DNA from: Nostoc sp. NMS8
GTDB taxonomy: Bacteria > Cyanobacteriota > Cyanobacteriia > Cyanobacteriales > Nostocaceae
DNA length: 64,000 nt
Assembly (NCBI RefSeq): GCF_017115045.1
Contig: NZ_JABXKK010000046.1
Location: 34,507 to 98,506 of the forward strand
Reading direction: 5' to 3'
Position numbers and translations under genes: made by a program. The notes under the pieces are model-generated. The model was not told the DNA's origin. It did no database searches and worked only from the letters and a program-made list of their open reading frames with translations. Positions 42,337 to 51,937 of the stretch are shown here, piece after piece; position 1 is the first letter of the stretch, and every line of letters begins with the position of its first letter.

Positions 42337-45300
42337 TTATCCCTCCATCGGCAATACCTCTTCACTTAGCAAGCTGTAAAATTCAGGAACTTGAGCTTCG
42401 ACAAGTCGCAGTTCATTTGCCGCGATCGCTTCAAGTTCCAGCACCGTCTCCCAGCGCAAATCCCCAGTCCATCGCTTGAGAATGCCTTTAATCGCGTCCA
42501 CTCCACGAGAAATACCAGATCGAAGTATTTCCACGCAATGAAGTAAAGTAGTGCGATCGGTCGGAGGCGGTTCAATTTCGGTAGTATCCTCCCCTCCTTC
42601 ATGGGGGTTCCCTATAGCATTAAGGGGGGGGGCGGATACGGGCGGATGAAGAGGGTTTACGCTATACACAGCAGGGGTTTGGGCAGCGTAATAGGCGCGT
42701 TTTGCCACACGATGAGCAATTACCTCTTGAGCAAATTCCAATTCCTTTTTAGATAAAGAGAAAAGTTTAACCTGTTCACCGCGCTTACCCTGTTTGCGGA
42801 AGGTTAACTTTAGCCCCAGCTGCTCTACTATTGTGGCCAGCAACCAAATAGGCTTACAGTCAGGCGGGATAGTAAACCCAAGAATTGCTTTGACGTGAGC
42901 AGCACAATGTATAGCGATCGCTGTCATATTAACTAATTGAGTATCCGAGGCGGTAACTTCATCACCTTTCACTAGGCGCTTAAGAATCTGATGCAGTCCC
43001 AGGTTAAATCTAGCCAGCCACCGTGCCGAGTAATTGCCCCAGTCGATGCACAAAGGTAGATTGTCGCGCTCGGTGCGGTCTTTTTGGGTGACAATTGTTG
43101 GTGGGGTAGGATAACTTTGCCCAGTTTTGGGGTCAGTAAACGATTCTTCGGGCGGGGCTAAAATTGCCTCAAGTCCAGCAATTGCTCTAATTAAGCGGCC
43201 ACCTTTATCCATTTCTACGAGTGATTCGGTTACTTCGATGCCGTAAGAATCAGAAATGCGAAACTTTTCACATTCAAAAATTTCGCTAGGGTCAAGGTAA
43301 TCTTTGCTCTGACGGGCACGGTACTCACTCAAAGTAATATTGTTCGCCTTGGCAACAGCCGAATTGTGGGCACGATCCAAAGCTTGTGCTGCTGCTTTAA
43401 GACTTTCAAGAGATTGAGGATCTGAATCACTGCCCACATATATAAATGTATTGCCCATTTCGGTGAGGAGCTCACGCAAATCATCACGCAGATTATTCAG
43501 AGAATAGTGGCGGTTAGCCATAATTTGGCAGTAAGCCTCAAGCGCCCACTCTTTCTCTGCGCCCCGCTTACCCGTTTCTCTGTCAATCCGCAACAGAAAA
43601 GCGGTCATTTCATTGGTTTGGAGCAAGCGCTCTTTAATCTTGGAGGCGTTTGTATCCTTGTAACCAAAGGGAGGACGCGGGGCCACCCAAATATGAAACG
43701 GGACTTTTGGACGATAACGGTACAATTGTTGGGCGCATTCAGTAGCAGTTTGGGAAACGCCGTGAAACACACCAAACACTAAATCAAAATGATACTGGGA
43801 AATATCGACACCAGTACCGAGACTGGGAGAGGTGAACAAGGCATCAAAGTTTTTGACGGCGTTGGTGATATCTTTGATGAAAGCAACATTCTCATCACTG
43901 CCAGAATTGTCAGAGTGAACCGACCAGATACGCCATGAAGCCCTACGGACTGGGCAAGGGGTAAGGGGTAAGGGGGAAAGGGAGGAGGAATCTGTTAATT
44001 CTTCCTTTACCCCTTCCCCTTTACCATGCACCCCTTCTCCTGCCTTTTCGTATTTGATAGTAAAGGATTTGTCGAGTTTTTTGATGAAACGCTTACTGTC
44101 GCTGGCAACCATAACTTTTTCTCCAAGCATCAGCGCTGCCGAGATTTGGGCGACTATGGCGCTCTCATTATCCCCCTCGTACCAATAAATTGTGCGTGAA
44201 CCGTTTCGCCACTCGTTTTTGATAATGTACGGAACTTCCTCTTTTGGTCGCATTGCAAGAAAGAAGTTTACCGTTAAATCATCCATGTGTGCATCAGCGA
44301 TGACGACCAGTGGCGCGTTGTATACTATATATTCCAGTACCTCCAAAATGGCGGCGCGATGTTGTTTGCAAGTATTACTGTGCAGCAGGTGGGTAAGGTA
44401 TTGGCAGGCTTCATCTATAAATATGCAACCGTAGGTGAGAGACTGGGTATTGAGTTTATGCAAGCTGTCAATAGTAATACTAAGGGCTTGGGCCTGGGCT
44501 AAACCTGTGTAACCCAAGTCGGAATACATCGCCGTCCGCAAACGTTCGGCAAGATTTTTCAACAAGTTAACCCGATGTCCATTGTTGAGGAACCGTGCGT
44601 TAGGATTTTGGTCACGCCACCAGCGCATAAGTTCAGTTTTGCCAGTACCCATGTCGCTCCACAGTACGACTAGTCCTGATTTTGGGAAATTGAAGCTAGG
44701 GGATTTCTTCGATTTGTCTGAATCAACTCCGCCAGAATCCGTAGACTTCTTCTTTGTTTGATGTCCTTTTATAGATGGCGTGAAAAGTTGTTCCTTTTCA
44801 AGATCATAAAGCTCAGGCAAATTGCATTTTTCTTCAAGTTCAGGAATGCACAAAGCCTCAGAGAGATACTTGACATTAACAGTGACATCTGGTTTGTATT
44901 TGCTAAGTCCCCATTTCTTAGCCCGATACGAGCGCTTGTAATCAGCAAGTGATTTAGCATCATCGATGATTGCGGTCAGTAAAGCGTTAGCATCTTCGCC
45001 CCGCGCCACAACAAAATCATCAACACCTTTCTCTGGGCCTGGTAACAGCGCAACTTCACATTCAGAACCTGCCGATTCGATTGCTTTTGCAGTGCGAACA
45101 GTGGCTTGGTAAACTGACCATCTGGTTTTAGAAGAAGTTTCGTAGTCGAATAAAATAATGAACTTGCGCCCCGCCTGAGCCATCGGTACTAAGTCAGGAT
45201 GCAATCGTTCATCAAAATCCTGTTTGCCCACGCGCCCGTTCCAAATTCCAGGCAGTGCGATCGCTACAAATCCCAGACTTAGCAAGCAAGCGGCTTTCTT

Positions 45301-45840
45301 CTCACCCTCGCATAAGATAATCGGAATCTCTGGATGCTGTTTCACCCACTCCCAAAATATTAGTGGATTAAGTTGATCCAGTAAGCGCAATGCTAAAAGT
45401 GAATGATAGCGCTTAATTAAATAACGCTTTGCAACTAAGTCCTGGATGGGGTTAGCGACATCAAAGTAGGTAACGCGGTTGGGGGTTTTGGGGGGTGATT
45501 CGTACTTAACTGGCTTGCCTTTTTCCCAATCAATGCGAGGGAAGTTCGGCTTAATCCGCCCCCACTCCATTGGTTGCCAGTTCTTGAATGGGTCAAGTGA
45601 CTGAATCCACGTCCCACCTAGTAATAGGTGCTGATACATTTTTATGTATCCATCTGTTACCCGACCCGCATTCTTACGTGGGATTTTATCAGATATGAAC
45701 AGGAAATCATAAACTGATTCTCCCTCTACATGGAAAAAGTTGCGCTTAATCAACGCCGGATGAATGGCGCTACCAGCTAACAACTCATGGTATTCCGCTG
45801 CCGTGAGATTGTTTGGATATTCAGTTGGAGAGGCATTCAT
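42337..45840 (-). CDS. repA: CyRepA1-type plasmid replication protein (DUF3854 plus helicase)
   Basis: 1167 residues. DUF3854/TOPRIM-like region with LCEGEKKAACLLSLG (about 176-190), FIILFDYET (about 227-235) and LPGPEKGVDDFV (about 266-277). An SF helicase-like ATPase follows with Walker A SDMGTGKT (about 395-402) and Walker B CIFIDEACQYL (about 480). The C-terminal half includes TSPSLGTGVDIS and a YRYRP-type motif typical of helicases. This is the plan of cyanobacterial plasmid replication initiators with primase and helicase functions. An SD (TTGGAGAG) overlaps the end of a small upstream ORF whose TGA touches this ATG. A stretch of about 30 residues near 600-630 is encoded by short tandem repeats. 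The same DUF3854 motifs occur in the relaxase. Confidence 0.85.
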   Translation of the reverse strand: MNASPTEYPNNLTAAEYHELLAGSAIHPALIKRNFFHVEGESVYDFLFISDKIPRKNAGRVTDGYIKMYQHLLLGGTWIQSLDPFKNWQPMEWGRIKPNFPRIDWEKGKPVKYESPPKTPNRVTYFDVANPIQDLVAKRYLIKRYHSLLALRLLDQLNPLIFWEWVKQHPEIPIILCEGEKKAACLLSLGFVAIALPGIWNGRVGKQDFDERLHPDLVPMAQAGRKFIILFDYETSSKTRWSVYQATVRTAKAIESAGSECEVALLPGPEKGVDDFVVARGEDANALLTAIIDDAKSLADYKRSYRAKKWGLSKYKPDVTVNVKYLSEALCIPELEEKCNLPELYDLEKEQLFTPSIKGHQTKKKSTDSGGVDSDKSKKSPSFNFPKSGLVVLWSDMGTGKTELMRWWRDQNPNARFLNNGHRVNLLKNLAERLRTAMYSDLGYTGLAQAQALSITIDSLHKLNTQSLTYGCIFIDEACQYLTHLLHSNTCKQHRAAILEVLEYIVYNAPLVVIADAHMDDLTVNFFLAMRPKEEVPYIIKNEWRNGSRTIYWYEGDNESAIVAQISAALMLGEKVMVASDSKRFIKKLDKSFTIKYEKAGEGVHGKGEGVKEELTDSSSLSPLPLTPCPVRRASWRIWSVHSDNSGSDENVAFIKDITNAVKNFDALFTSPSLGTGVDISQYHFDLVFGVFHGVSQTATECAQQLYRYRPKVPFHIWVAPRPPFGYKDTNASKIKERLLQTNEMTAFLLRIDRETGKRGAEKEWALEAYCQIMANRHYSLNNLRDDLRELLTEMGNTFIYVGSDSDPQSLESLKAAAQALDRAHNSAVAKANNITLSEYRARQSKDYLDPSEIFECEKFRISDSYGIEVTESLVEMDKGGRLIRAIAGLEAILAPPEESFTDPKTGQSYPTPPTIVTQKDRTERDNLPLCIDWGNYSARWLARFNLGLHQILKRLVKGDEVTASDTQLVNMTAIAIHCAAHVKAILGFTIPPDCKPIWLLATIVEQLGLKLTFRKQGKRGEQVKLFSLSKKELEFAQEVIAHRVAKRAYYAAQTPAVYSVNPLHPPVSAPPLNAIGNPHEGGEDTTEIEPPPTDRTTLLHCVEILRSGISRGVDAIKGILKRWTGDLRWETVLELEAIAANELRLVEAQVPEFYSLLSEEVLPMEG
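43936..44036. repeat. In-frame short tandem repeats inside the replication gene
   Basis: AAGGGGTAAGGGGTAAGGGGG and the complementary TTACCCCTTCCCCTTTACC are about 25 bp apart and encode a Gly/Glu/Lys stretch then Ser/Leu/Pro. They keep the reading frame. The same repeat type is otherwise intergenic here. Confidence 0.7.
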
Positions 45841-46061
45841 CGGTTCTCTCCAAGGAATTTCTTGGGGAGAACTCTTTCAAGCTGCGAAACCCTTGCTCTA
45901 GCCTGGATATTCCTAAAATTGCCCGACGCTACAGCACAAAGTTGCCGTGCGAAAGCTGCACTCGACCCCATGCGCTCTACTACTGCGCTCTTGGAGCGTT
46001 CTCTATTTATCACGATATTTTCCCCTGATAACTTGGTTGACAAGCTCAGAGGGGGCTGCAT
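45837..46061 (-). CDS. Small basic protein translationally coupled to the replication gene
   Basis: Up to 74 codons; the TGA at 45837-45839 sits against the ATG of the replication gene. The downstream part (MGSSAAFARQLCAVASGNF, then ARARVSQLERVLPKKFLG) is basic and helical; the second ATG (45968) is an alternative start. No strong SD is seen for either. Leader peptides coupled to rep genes are known in IncFII plasmids; that parallel is an inference. Function unknown. Confidence 0.45.
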   Translation of the reverse strand: MQPPLSLSTKLSGENIVINRERSKSAVVERMGSSAAFARQLCAVASGNFRNIQARARVSQLERVLPKKFLGENR

Positions 46062-46065
46062 CAGT

Positions 46066-46612
46066 TAACAGTCAACAGTTGACAGTTATCAAGGACTGTA
46101 AATTCCAATTGATAACTGGTAATTGATAACTGTTATTCGCGCTGCTACATCTTTTAGCTACAAAATTCGGAGTTTTTTCTTAACTAAATTTAACATTTCA
46201 CTACTTAAAGAATTTTAACAGCCAAAAATCCGCCACCAAAAATTCGACGATCTGGTGACAACCCCTGTATAATAGGGAAAGCAGCGCGGATTTAACTCAG
46301 TCGGACAATTTTTGTGGTAATCTTAGTCGCCAAACTTTAACAACCACTTATTTTGTTCCTTCGAGATCAACCCCGCTCTGAGGTTATATGAAATTTAAGA
46401 TTCGTACAAAGCGCGACTCCCTAGTGGCGCTTTGTGCGTTAAATACGGGTATTGTTGTAAATTCTTCACCTCTATCTTCTTTACGTAACTATTCAGCTTG
46501 ATTTTACACAACTTATGGTCTTTCCGTATCTAGCGAGATTCTGATTTTTTTTTTGACTCCTCCATATTTACCAGCGTTTATTCCAGCTTACCCTGATTGG
46601 GTAATCGCTTTT
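46066..46612. other. Region upstream of the replication gene, candidate origin/control region
   Basis: AACAGTCAACAGTTGACAGTTATCA-type repeats lie at 46069-46135. A plus-strand TATAAT (46268-46273) faces the terminator-like hairpin at 46406-46435 and could start a short antisense RNA relative to the replication transcript, but no good -35 is seen. A run of ten T follows at about 46540-46550. No gene of credible length is found in the 550 bp. Confidence 0.4.
46406..46435. other. Strong hairpin upstream of the replication gene
   Basis: ACAAAGCGC and GCGCTTTGT are exact arms around a 12-base loop. There is no T-run, so it may be an RNA control element or origin structure rather than a terminator. 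Confidence 0.5.
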
Positions 46613-46918
46613 TCAAGAAGTAGCACCTAATGCAGAGGTCGTTTCTGCCTTGGGCTTGCGCTCGAAAACTTGTATATTGGATTTCTTTAACACGAAACCC
46701 TGTTCTGCTTGCTGTCCAAGTTTACCTACAATTGCTCCTACCCATTGAGAATAATTACTTGCAGCATCGGTCAGTTTCTTCCAAATCTTTACTTTAACTG
46801 TGGCTGAAATGATTTGTCTGTCGCAGTCTAAGTCAAAATGCTGCCAACCGCACTCTATGTCCTTAGATTGTGGCAGTTCATTGATTTTAATTGTGATTTC
46901 TAGTTTGCCTGCAATCAT
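46613..46918 (-). CDS. Small hypothetical protein paired with the STAND ATPase gene
   Basis: 101 residues, start supported by GAGGT six bases upstream; 11 bp after the STAND gene on the same strand. It begins with alternating polar/hydrophobic beta-strand sequence (GKLEITIKINELPQ; ISATVKVKIWKKLTDA), then a helix and QVFERKPKA at the end. I have seen similar short cyanobacterial plasmid proteins labelled FinO-like, but no ProQ/FinO motif can be confirmed here. Function unknown. Confidence 0.55.
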   Translation of the reverse strand: MIAGKLEITIKINELPQSKDIECGWQHFDLDCDRQIISATVKVKIWKKLTDAASNYSQWVGAIVGKLGQQAEQGFVLKKSNIQVFERKPKAETTSALGATS

Positions 46919-46929
46919 AGCTACCTCTA

Positions 46930-48453
46930 TTAAAATGTGAGCGCTAATTCTGGTGAAGCATTAGATGTATGCACCAGTCCTGGTATATTTTTTCTAATAT
47001 ATTTTTTGACTATAGGTTGAAGAGTAAAACTACTTTCTTCAGAAGCAGAATCTTTAATAGTTTCAATTAAAAACTGCTTTTCCAACCCTTCTAATGCTGT
47101 AATTAAATCTGATATTGATAACGATATTGATTCTTTTTGATTCAAGCCATTTAATAAACTAGTAAACTTAACAGGTTTTGAGTTTAAAGTTAACTCTTCT
47201 GCTATATAAATCATAATTTCTTGTTGAATTTTACTTAATAAGTAACCAAAGGCTTTATCAAGCATTGCCTGAAATTGGCTACTAAAAAGCGTAGTTCTAT
47301 TTTCAAAAAACTTTTGAACACTTCCTCCAAAAAAGTGGTGAATTCTGGTAACTACCGTCTTTAGCTCTAAAGGATTACCGTAGTAAATTTTAATTAATTC
47401 GTTGCATTTCTCTTCGTCATCCAATCCTTGATCAAAAAGAAGTTGCATTGCAGGATTAGTCTCTAAACCTTTTATTTTTAGATATTGAATAGGACGTCCT
47501 GCTATTATAAGATCCTCAAATTCATCAGGAAAGACTCGATTAGTTAAGAGCAAGCAGCTTTGATCCATTTCCTCTATTAATCTGCGAAAAAATAGTTTGT
47601 ACTCTAAGTGTTGCTCTAAATTAGTTGTTTCAAGCAAGGAATCAGATTCATCCAATACCAAAAGACATCGGCACGATTGCATCTGCTTGATCAGTGCTGA
47701 AACCATTGCTTGAGTAAATTTAGGTGAGTCTAGCTTAGGCTCTAAAGGTTGGATTAGCTCTATTAGCTCGGCTATAAAGTCTTGAAACAGTGGTGCATGG
47801 GCAACTGATTTCCAAATTATGCAATCAAATTTTGGTTTTGATTCTACACTAATCTCTTGTATTAGCTTTGCAGCTAATGCAGTCTTACCAATGCCTGCTA
47901 CCCCTACTAACGATACGCAGCGTTGCTTTATTATTAATTCTTTTAAGCAAGATAGTTCTCCTGCGCGTCCATAAAAACTTGAGATGTCAGGAGGCTTACT
48001 TCCTATAATTTGTATCCAATTTTTGACAGGAAAGCTTTTTTCTTCACTAGTAAAAGCAGATTGAGGATAATACTCTTGTGCAAGTTGCTCTAAAAAATTC
48101 CGTACATTCTTTTTAGTAACTCGCTTGCCATTTCCAATTGTTTTTGTGAGTATATCCCATAACCGAGTAGCTACGCCTCGTTGTAAGTAATTGACACTGT
48201 AAGCTGAATTTTCTGCTATCTCTACAAACTCACGGTTATGCCACGCTCCCTTCATAATAAGTATCTCTGGTTGAGATAAGTATCTACCTCTTTTGGCAAG
48301 CACTAAATCATTGACTATTACTAAAGTTTCATCAAAATTTACTGTCACAGAAGAGTGTTTTTGCCCTAAAAGCTCTTGTTTCTTTGAAGCAAGGGGAGAA
48401 TAGACTGGTGATTTTAGTATTTGGACAGCATTAGAATCCATAGTTATACTCAT
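46930..48453 (-). CDS. NB-ARC/STAND ATPase with vMAP-type N-terminal HTH domain
   Basis: 507 residues. The N-terminal domain (about 45-135: LSQPEILIMKGAWHNREFVEIAENSAYSVNYLQ in parts) is the HTH-like module found before NB-ARC domains in cyanobacteria. Then come FYGRAGEL (about 160), Walker A GVAGIGKTALA (about 184-194), Walker B CLLVLDESDSLL (about 266) and a winged-helix end. No WD40 or TPR sensor repeats follow, so the protein ends after the ATPase arm. STAND proteins act as signal switches, sometimes in defence; here the sensor and effector are both unclear. Confidence 0.75.
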   Translation of the reverse strand: MSITMDSNAVQILKSPVYSPLASKKQELLGQKHSSVTVNFDETLVIVNDLVLAKRGRYLSQPEILIMKGAWHNREFVEIAENSAYSVNYLQRGVATRLWDILTKTIGNGKRVTKKNVRNFLEQLAQEYYPQSAFTSEEKSFPVKNWIQIIGSKPPDISSFYGRAGELSCLKELIIKQRCVSLVGVAGIGKTALAAKLIQEISVESKPKFDCIIWKSVAHAPLFQDFIAELIELIQPLEPKLDSPKFTQAMVSALIKQMQSCRCLLVLDESDSLLETTNLEQHLEYKLFFRRLIEEMDQSCLLLTNRVFPDEFEDLIIAGRPIQYLKIKGLETNPAMQLLFDQGLDDEEKCNELIKIYYGNPLELKTVVTRIHHFFGGSVQKFFENRTTLFSSQFQAMLDKAFGYLLSKIQQEIMIYIAEELTLNSKPVKFTSLLNGLNQKESISLSISDLITALEGLEKQFLIETIKDSASEESSFTLQPIVKKYIRKNIPGLVHTSNASPELALTF

Positions 48454-48907
48454 TCTGTTGTTCGAGCGACCAACCCCATACGCTTTTTACCAGTGCAACC
48501 GCCAATTATAGTTTCCAATATAACTCAGTGATACTTGATTTCTCTACTTAATAGCTGTTTGCTCCAAACAAATAATAACTCAAGTCACCAATTATGCAAA
48601 GGGGACGAAAGATAGAGTAGAATCATTACTTACGTACATCTTGAAAAAGTAGTTAATAAAACTACTGCCGTCACTAGATCACAGTAACAGTTATCAATTT
48701 GATTACTTTAAATGCTGCTGTTAAACTACCATCGATACACAAATATTAACAACTTTCCTAGTTATTCTTTATTTTGAAGTTATAAAATATACTTGATTTA
48801 TCGAAAATGACTACTCAAAATTTTAAATCTTCACTTACATTATCGTTGATGGGAAGAAAGACTAGATTTGGGGTAGGTAGTTTATATCTGGCTATCCTCC
48901 TGCGAAT
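48454..48907. other. Intergenic region between divergent genes
   Basis: AT-rich, about 450 bp, carrying the promoters of the STAND gene (minus) and the kinase gene (plus). No repeat or RNA structure stands out. Confidence 0.5.
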
Positions 48908-50773
48908 GTGAGTTACTGTATAAATCCCCTATGCGAGCAACGTCAAAATCCTAAAGACATTGAAGAATGTCTTTTTTGTGGTACTTCGCTGCTAATTAAT
49001 AACCGCATCCGCTTGATTAAGCCATTAAGACCGGTGAATGAAAATCCATTCAGCTATACTGAAGTTTTTGAAGTGGAGGACGCTGGTACTCAATGGAATC
49101 CCGTCCGCAAGCAGCGAGTTATGAAAGTTCTGAAATTGAACTCGCCGAAACTGGTTGAATTAATCGAGCGGGAATCTCTTAGTTTACGACTAATCCATCA
49201 TCCAAATATTCCCAAAAGTACCTTAGATGACTTTTTCACTTTTGTTCCTGTCAATACTTCTTTAACCTTACATTGCTTGGTTATGGATAAAATCGAGGGA
49301 CAGAATTTAGAGCAATGGATAGAATCTAATGGGCGTATTTTGCAATCTCAAGCATTAGAATGGCTAAAAGAATTAGTTGAAATTATTGCCGCAGTACACC
49401 GTGCTAATTTTTTTCATAGAGATATTAAACCTTCTAATATAATTCTCCAGTCAAGTGGTCAATTAGCGTTAGTTGATTTTGGTGTAGCACGGCGAGTAAC
49501 TAGTACTTATTTAGCTAAAATAAGCGGAAGTGGAGGAGACAGCACGTCTAGAGGAGGAAAATATGAAATTACATCTGTTGGCACACCTCGTTACTCTCCG
49601 CCAGAACAAACTGATGGACAGGCAGTACCGCAATCAGATTTTTATGCTTTGGGTCGTACTTTTGTCCATCTACTTACTGCAATTCAACTAATCGATTTAC
49701 CTACGGATAAACAGACAGGAAGATTAATATGGAGAAACAAAGCACCGCAAATTGACAAACCTTTTGGTGATTTTATTGATGAGTTGACGGCTCCTTTACC
49801 AGGGCAACGTCCGCAAAGTACTGAAGTTATCCTGCAACGATTAAAATTACTTCCTCAGCAAAGTAAAATTTATAGATTAACGAGGTCTAAAACGTTCAGA
49901 ATCAGTGCAGTAATTGTATTTATGATTTTGACAGTCTTTGGGACTTTCAAAGTATTATTACCACTAAGAGCTAAATATTTAGTGTCTCAGGGGGAGAAAG
50001 CTGAGGCAGCAAATAATTTTCAGATCGCCCAAGAGTTTTTTGACTCAGCTATAAAAATTAATTCTCAAGCCAGATACACAATTTCCAAATTTTATTTTGA
50101 AAAAGGACTTCGCAGTACGAAGAGTCTAGAATTAGCTAAAAGATACTATGAATTATCAATTAAATATAATGACACAAATGTAGAATCATATAATAATTTA
50201 GGTGTCGTGTGTAAACAATTACATGATTCTCCATGTGTAATTGATAGCTATGAAAAGGCTTTTAAGTTAAACTCTGATAATTGGGAAGGACATTATGGAT
50301 TGGGAACTTACTACGATGAACGAATGAAATATGATTTAGCGGAGCAACAATACCAGTTAGCCATAAAAATTAATAGACAAGCGATAATTGCTATCAATAA
50401 TTTATCTAGAGTAAAAATTCTACAAGGAGATTATAATACAGCAATTTCTCTCGCCCAAGAAGGACTACAAAAAACTACAAATTCCAGATGGCAAGCAGTT
50501 TTGTATAAAAATTTAGGTTGGGCAAAATTTGAGCAGAAGAAATATAGCGAGGCAAAGCGATATTTAGAGAAAGCAAAAGAATTAGATATTCAAAGAACAT
50601 CTACCCACTGTTTGTTAGCAAAAGTGCAGGGAATTTTAGGTGATTTTGATAACTCTTGGCTTTCCTGGGAAGCCTGTTTGCTAACTGAATCTAGAGAACC
50701 AGAAGTTTTCATCTGGCGAGCCGAAATAATAGAAAGAATTAGACAAAAAGCTCCTAATTTAATTCAAGATTAA
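48908..50773 (+). CDS. Zinc-ribbon Ser/Thr protein kinase with TPR domain
   Basis: 621 residues from GTG 48908. A four-Cys ribbon at the N-terminus (C4, C9, C21, C24) matches the cyanobacterial 4-Cys kinases. The kinase domain is at about 30-310, with HRDIKPSN (about 170), DFG (about 190) and an APE-like SPPEQ. The glycine loop is weak. A membrane segment (about 331-353) is followed by about eight TPR-like helix pairs (YNNLGVVCKQLHDS; AINNLSRVKILQGDY). It would sense outside conditions and phosphorylate cytoplasmic targets. It leads the cluster with the secreted and CHAT genes. Confidence 0.9.
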   Translation: MSYCINPLCEQRQNPKDIEECLFCGTSLLINNRIRLIKPLRPVNENPFSYTEVFEVEDAGTQWNPVRKQRVMKVLKLNSPKLVELIERESLSLRLIHHPNIPKSTLDDFFTFVPVNTSLTLHCLVMDKIEGQNLEQWIESNGRILQSQALEWLKELVEIIAAVHRANFFHRDIKPSNIILQSSGQLALVDFGVARRVTSTYLAKISGSGGDSTSRGGKYEITSVGTPRYSPPEQTDGQAVPQSDFYALGRTFVHLLTAIQLIDLPTDKQTGRLIWRNKAPQIDKPFGDFIDELTAPLPGQRPQSTEVILQRLKLLPQQSKIYRLTRSKTFRISAVIVFMILTVFGTFKVLLPLRAKYLVSQGEKAEAANNFQIAQEFFDSAIKINSQARYTISKFYFEKGLRSTKSLELAKRYYELSIKYNDTNVESYNNLGVVCKQLHDSPCVIDSYEKAFKLNSDNWEGHYGLGTYYDERMKYDLAEQQYQLAIKINRQAIIAINNLSRVKILQGDYNTAISLAQEGLQKTTNSRWQAVLYKNLGWAKFEQKKYSEAKRYLEKAKELDIQRTSTHCLLAKVQGILGDFDNSWLSWEACLLTESREPEVFIWRAEIIERIRQKAPNLIQD

Positions 50774-50899
50774 GCTTCTTGAATTTAATAGCCTCTCAAA
50801 AGTAACAAATTATTATTACAATTTACAATCATAAGCACTTTTTTTATCTCTCTAATTCTTGTATGCTATTAACTTGCATATAACTATATAAAACTTTTG

Positions 50900-51937
50900 A
50901 TGCTGAGTACACACAGGCAAAAGAGCAAAATTGGGAGAAAAGTCTACATCTGCCAAATTTTAGTAGTTGCATCAACGATACTTCTTTTAGGTTGGAGCAA
51001 TGCGTGGGGTCAGGTAAAGCCAGAAGCAAAACGTAGGTGTAAGGTTATTGGTCGAGTTACTAGCGTGAGTGATCTTCGCTGGCGAGTAAATAGCTTATTG
51101 TGTTCAGGAGATCGCATTACTCCAATGAATGGACGAACAGTTAATACTTTATGTTACTTGAACGGAGAATTTCTAGATTTTAAACAAAGTAGCATTTTCG
51201 ATGTTGAAGATAAATGTAGGCTACCGCACGACAGAGTAAGGCTATGTACGGGGTTGAACCCAACTGAATGTGACGGCATTAAAGGTCCAACAAATGTGCC
51301 GATGCTGATTAGTCCCTATGGCAGTTCAATGTTGAGTACCAGACCTGTAATTTCTTGGTATGCTGTACCTCAAGCTACTAGTTACACAGTAGTTGTTAGC
51401 GGTTATGAGTTTTACTGGGAGAAGACAGTAGATAAAAGTATTACTGCACTACCCTATCCAAAAGAAGAAAAAGAATTACAATTTTTTAATACTTATAAAT
51501 TTACTGTACTTGCTAATGTAGGTGATACTCCCATTAGTTCCTCTGAAACGTCAGTAGTTAGTGTTTTGAGACAAGAAGAACAAGATGCTTTCGCAGCAAA
51601 GGTGAAGAAAATTAATGAGTTAAATTTACCTCCAGATGAAGCTGCGATATGGGATTTAGATGGTGTATTTATGTCGAGAAATCTTTTGAATGAAACGATT
51701 GAGTCATTGAAAGCAAGAGTAAGAGCAGGAAGTCAAAACCCTACTATCTACCGATTATTGGCAGATCGGTATCTAGAAGCATGGCTACCAAAGGAGGCAC
51801 TTCGTGAATATAGTAAAGCAGCACAACTGGCAAAAAACACTAATAACTTAGATGAACTAGCTCATGTACAGGAAGGTTTAAAAATAGTAGAACTTTATAA
51901 CCATCCGCCAACTAGCACAAAGCCTGACCAAAAATAG
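50900..51937 (+). CDS. Secreted protein with FecR/Fn3-like domain
   Basis: About 345 residues. The N-terminal segment (about 15-37) is a signal peptide or anchor ending AWGQ. Then comes a region with KVIGRVTSVSDLRWRVN and several Cys, then a fibronectin-like stretch (TRPVISWYAVPQATSYTVVVSG, in parts), and helices at the end (LLADRYLEAWLPKEALREY) that look like TPR. Similar proteins accompany CHAT/TPR genes in cyanobacteria. Its last 43 bases overlap the convergent CHAT gene. TTG 50897 is one codon upstream. Confidence 0.6.
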   Translation: MLSTHRQKSKIGRKVYICQILVVASTILLLGWSNAWGQVKPEAKRRCKVIGRVTSVSDLRWRVNSLLCSGDRITPMNGRTVNTLCYLNGEFLDFKQSSIFDVEDKCRLPHDRVRLCTGLNPTECDGIKGPTNVPMLISPYGSSMLSTRPVISWYAVPQATSYTVVVSGYEFYWEKTVDKSITALPYPKEEKELQFFNTYKFTVLANVGDTPISSSETSVVSVLRQEEQDAFAAKVKKINELNLPPDEAAIWDLDGVFMSRNLLNETIESLKARVRAGSQNPTIYRLLADRYLEAWLPKEALREYSKAAQLAKNTNNLDELAHVQEGLKIVELYNHPPTSTKPDQK

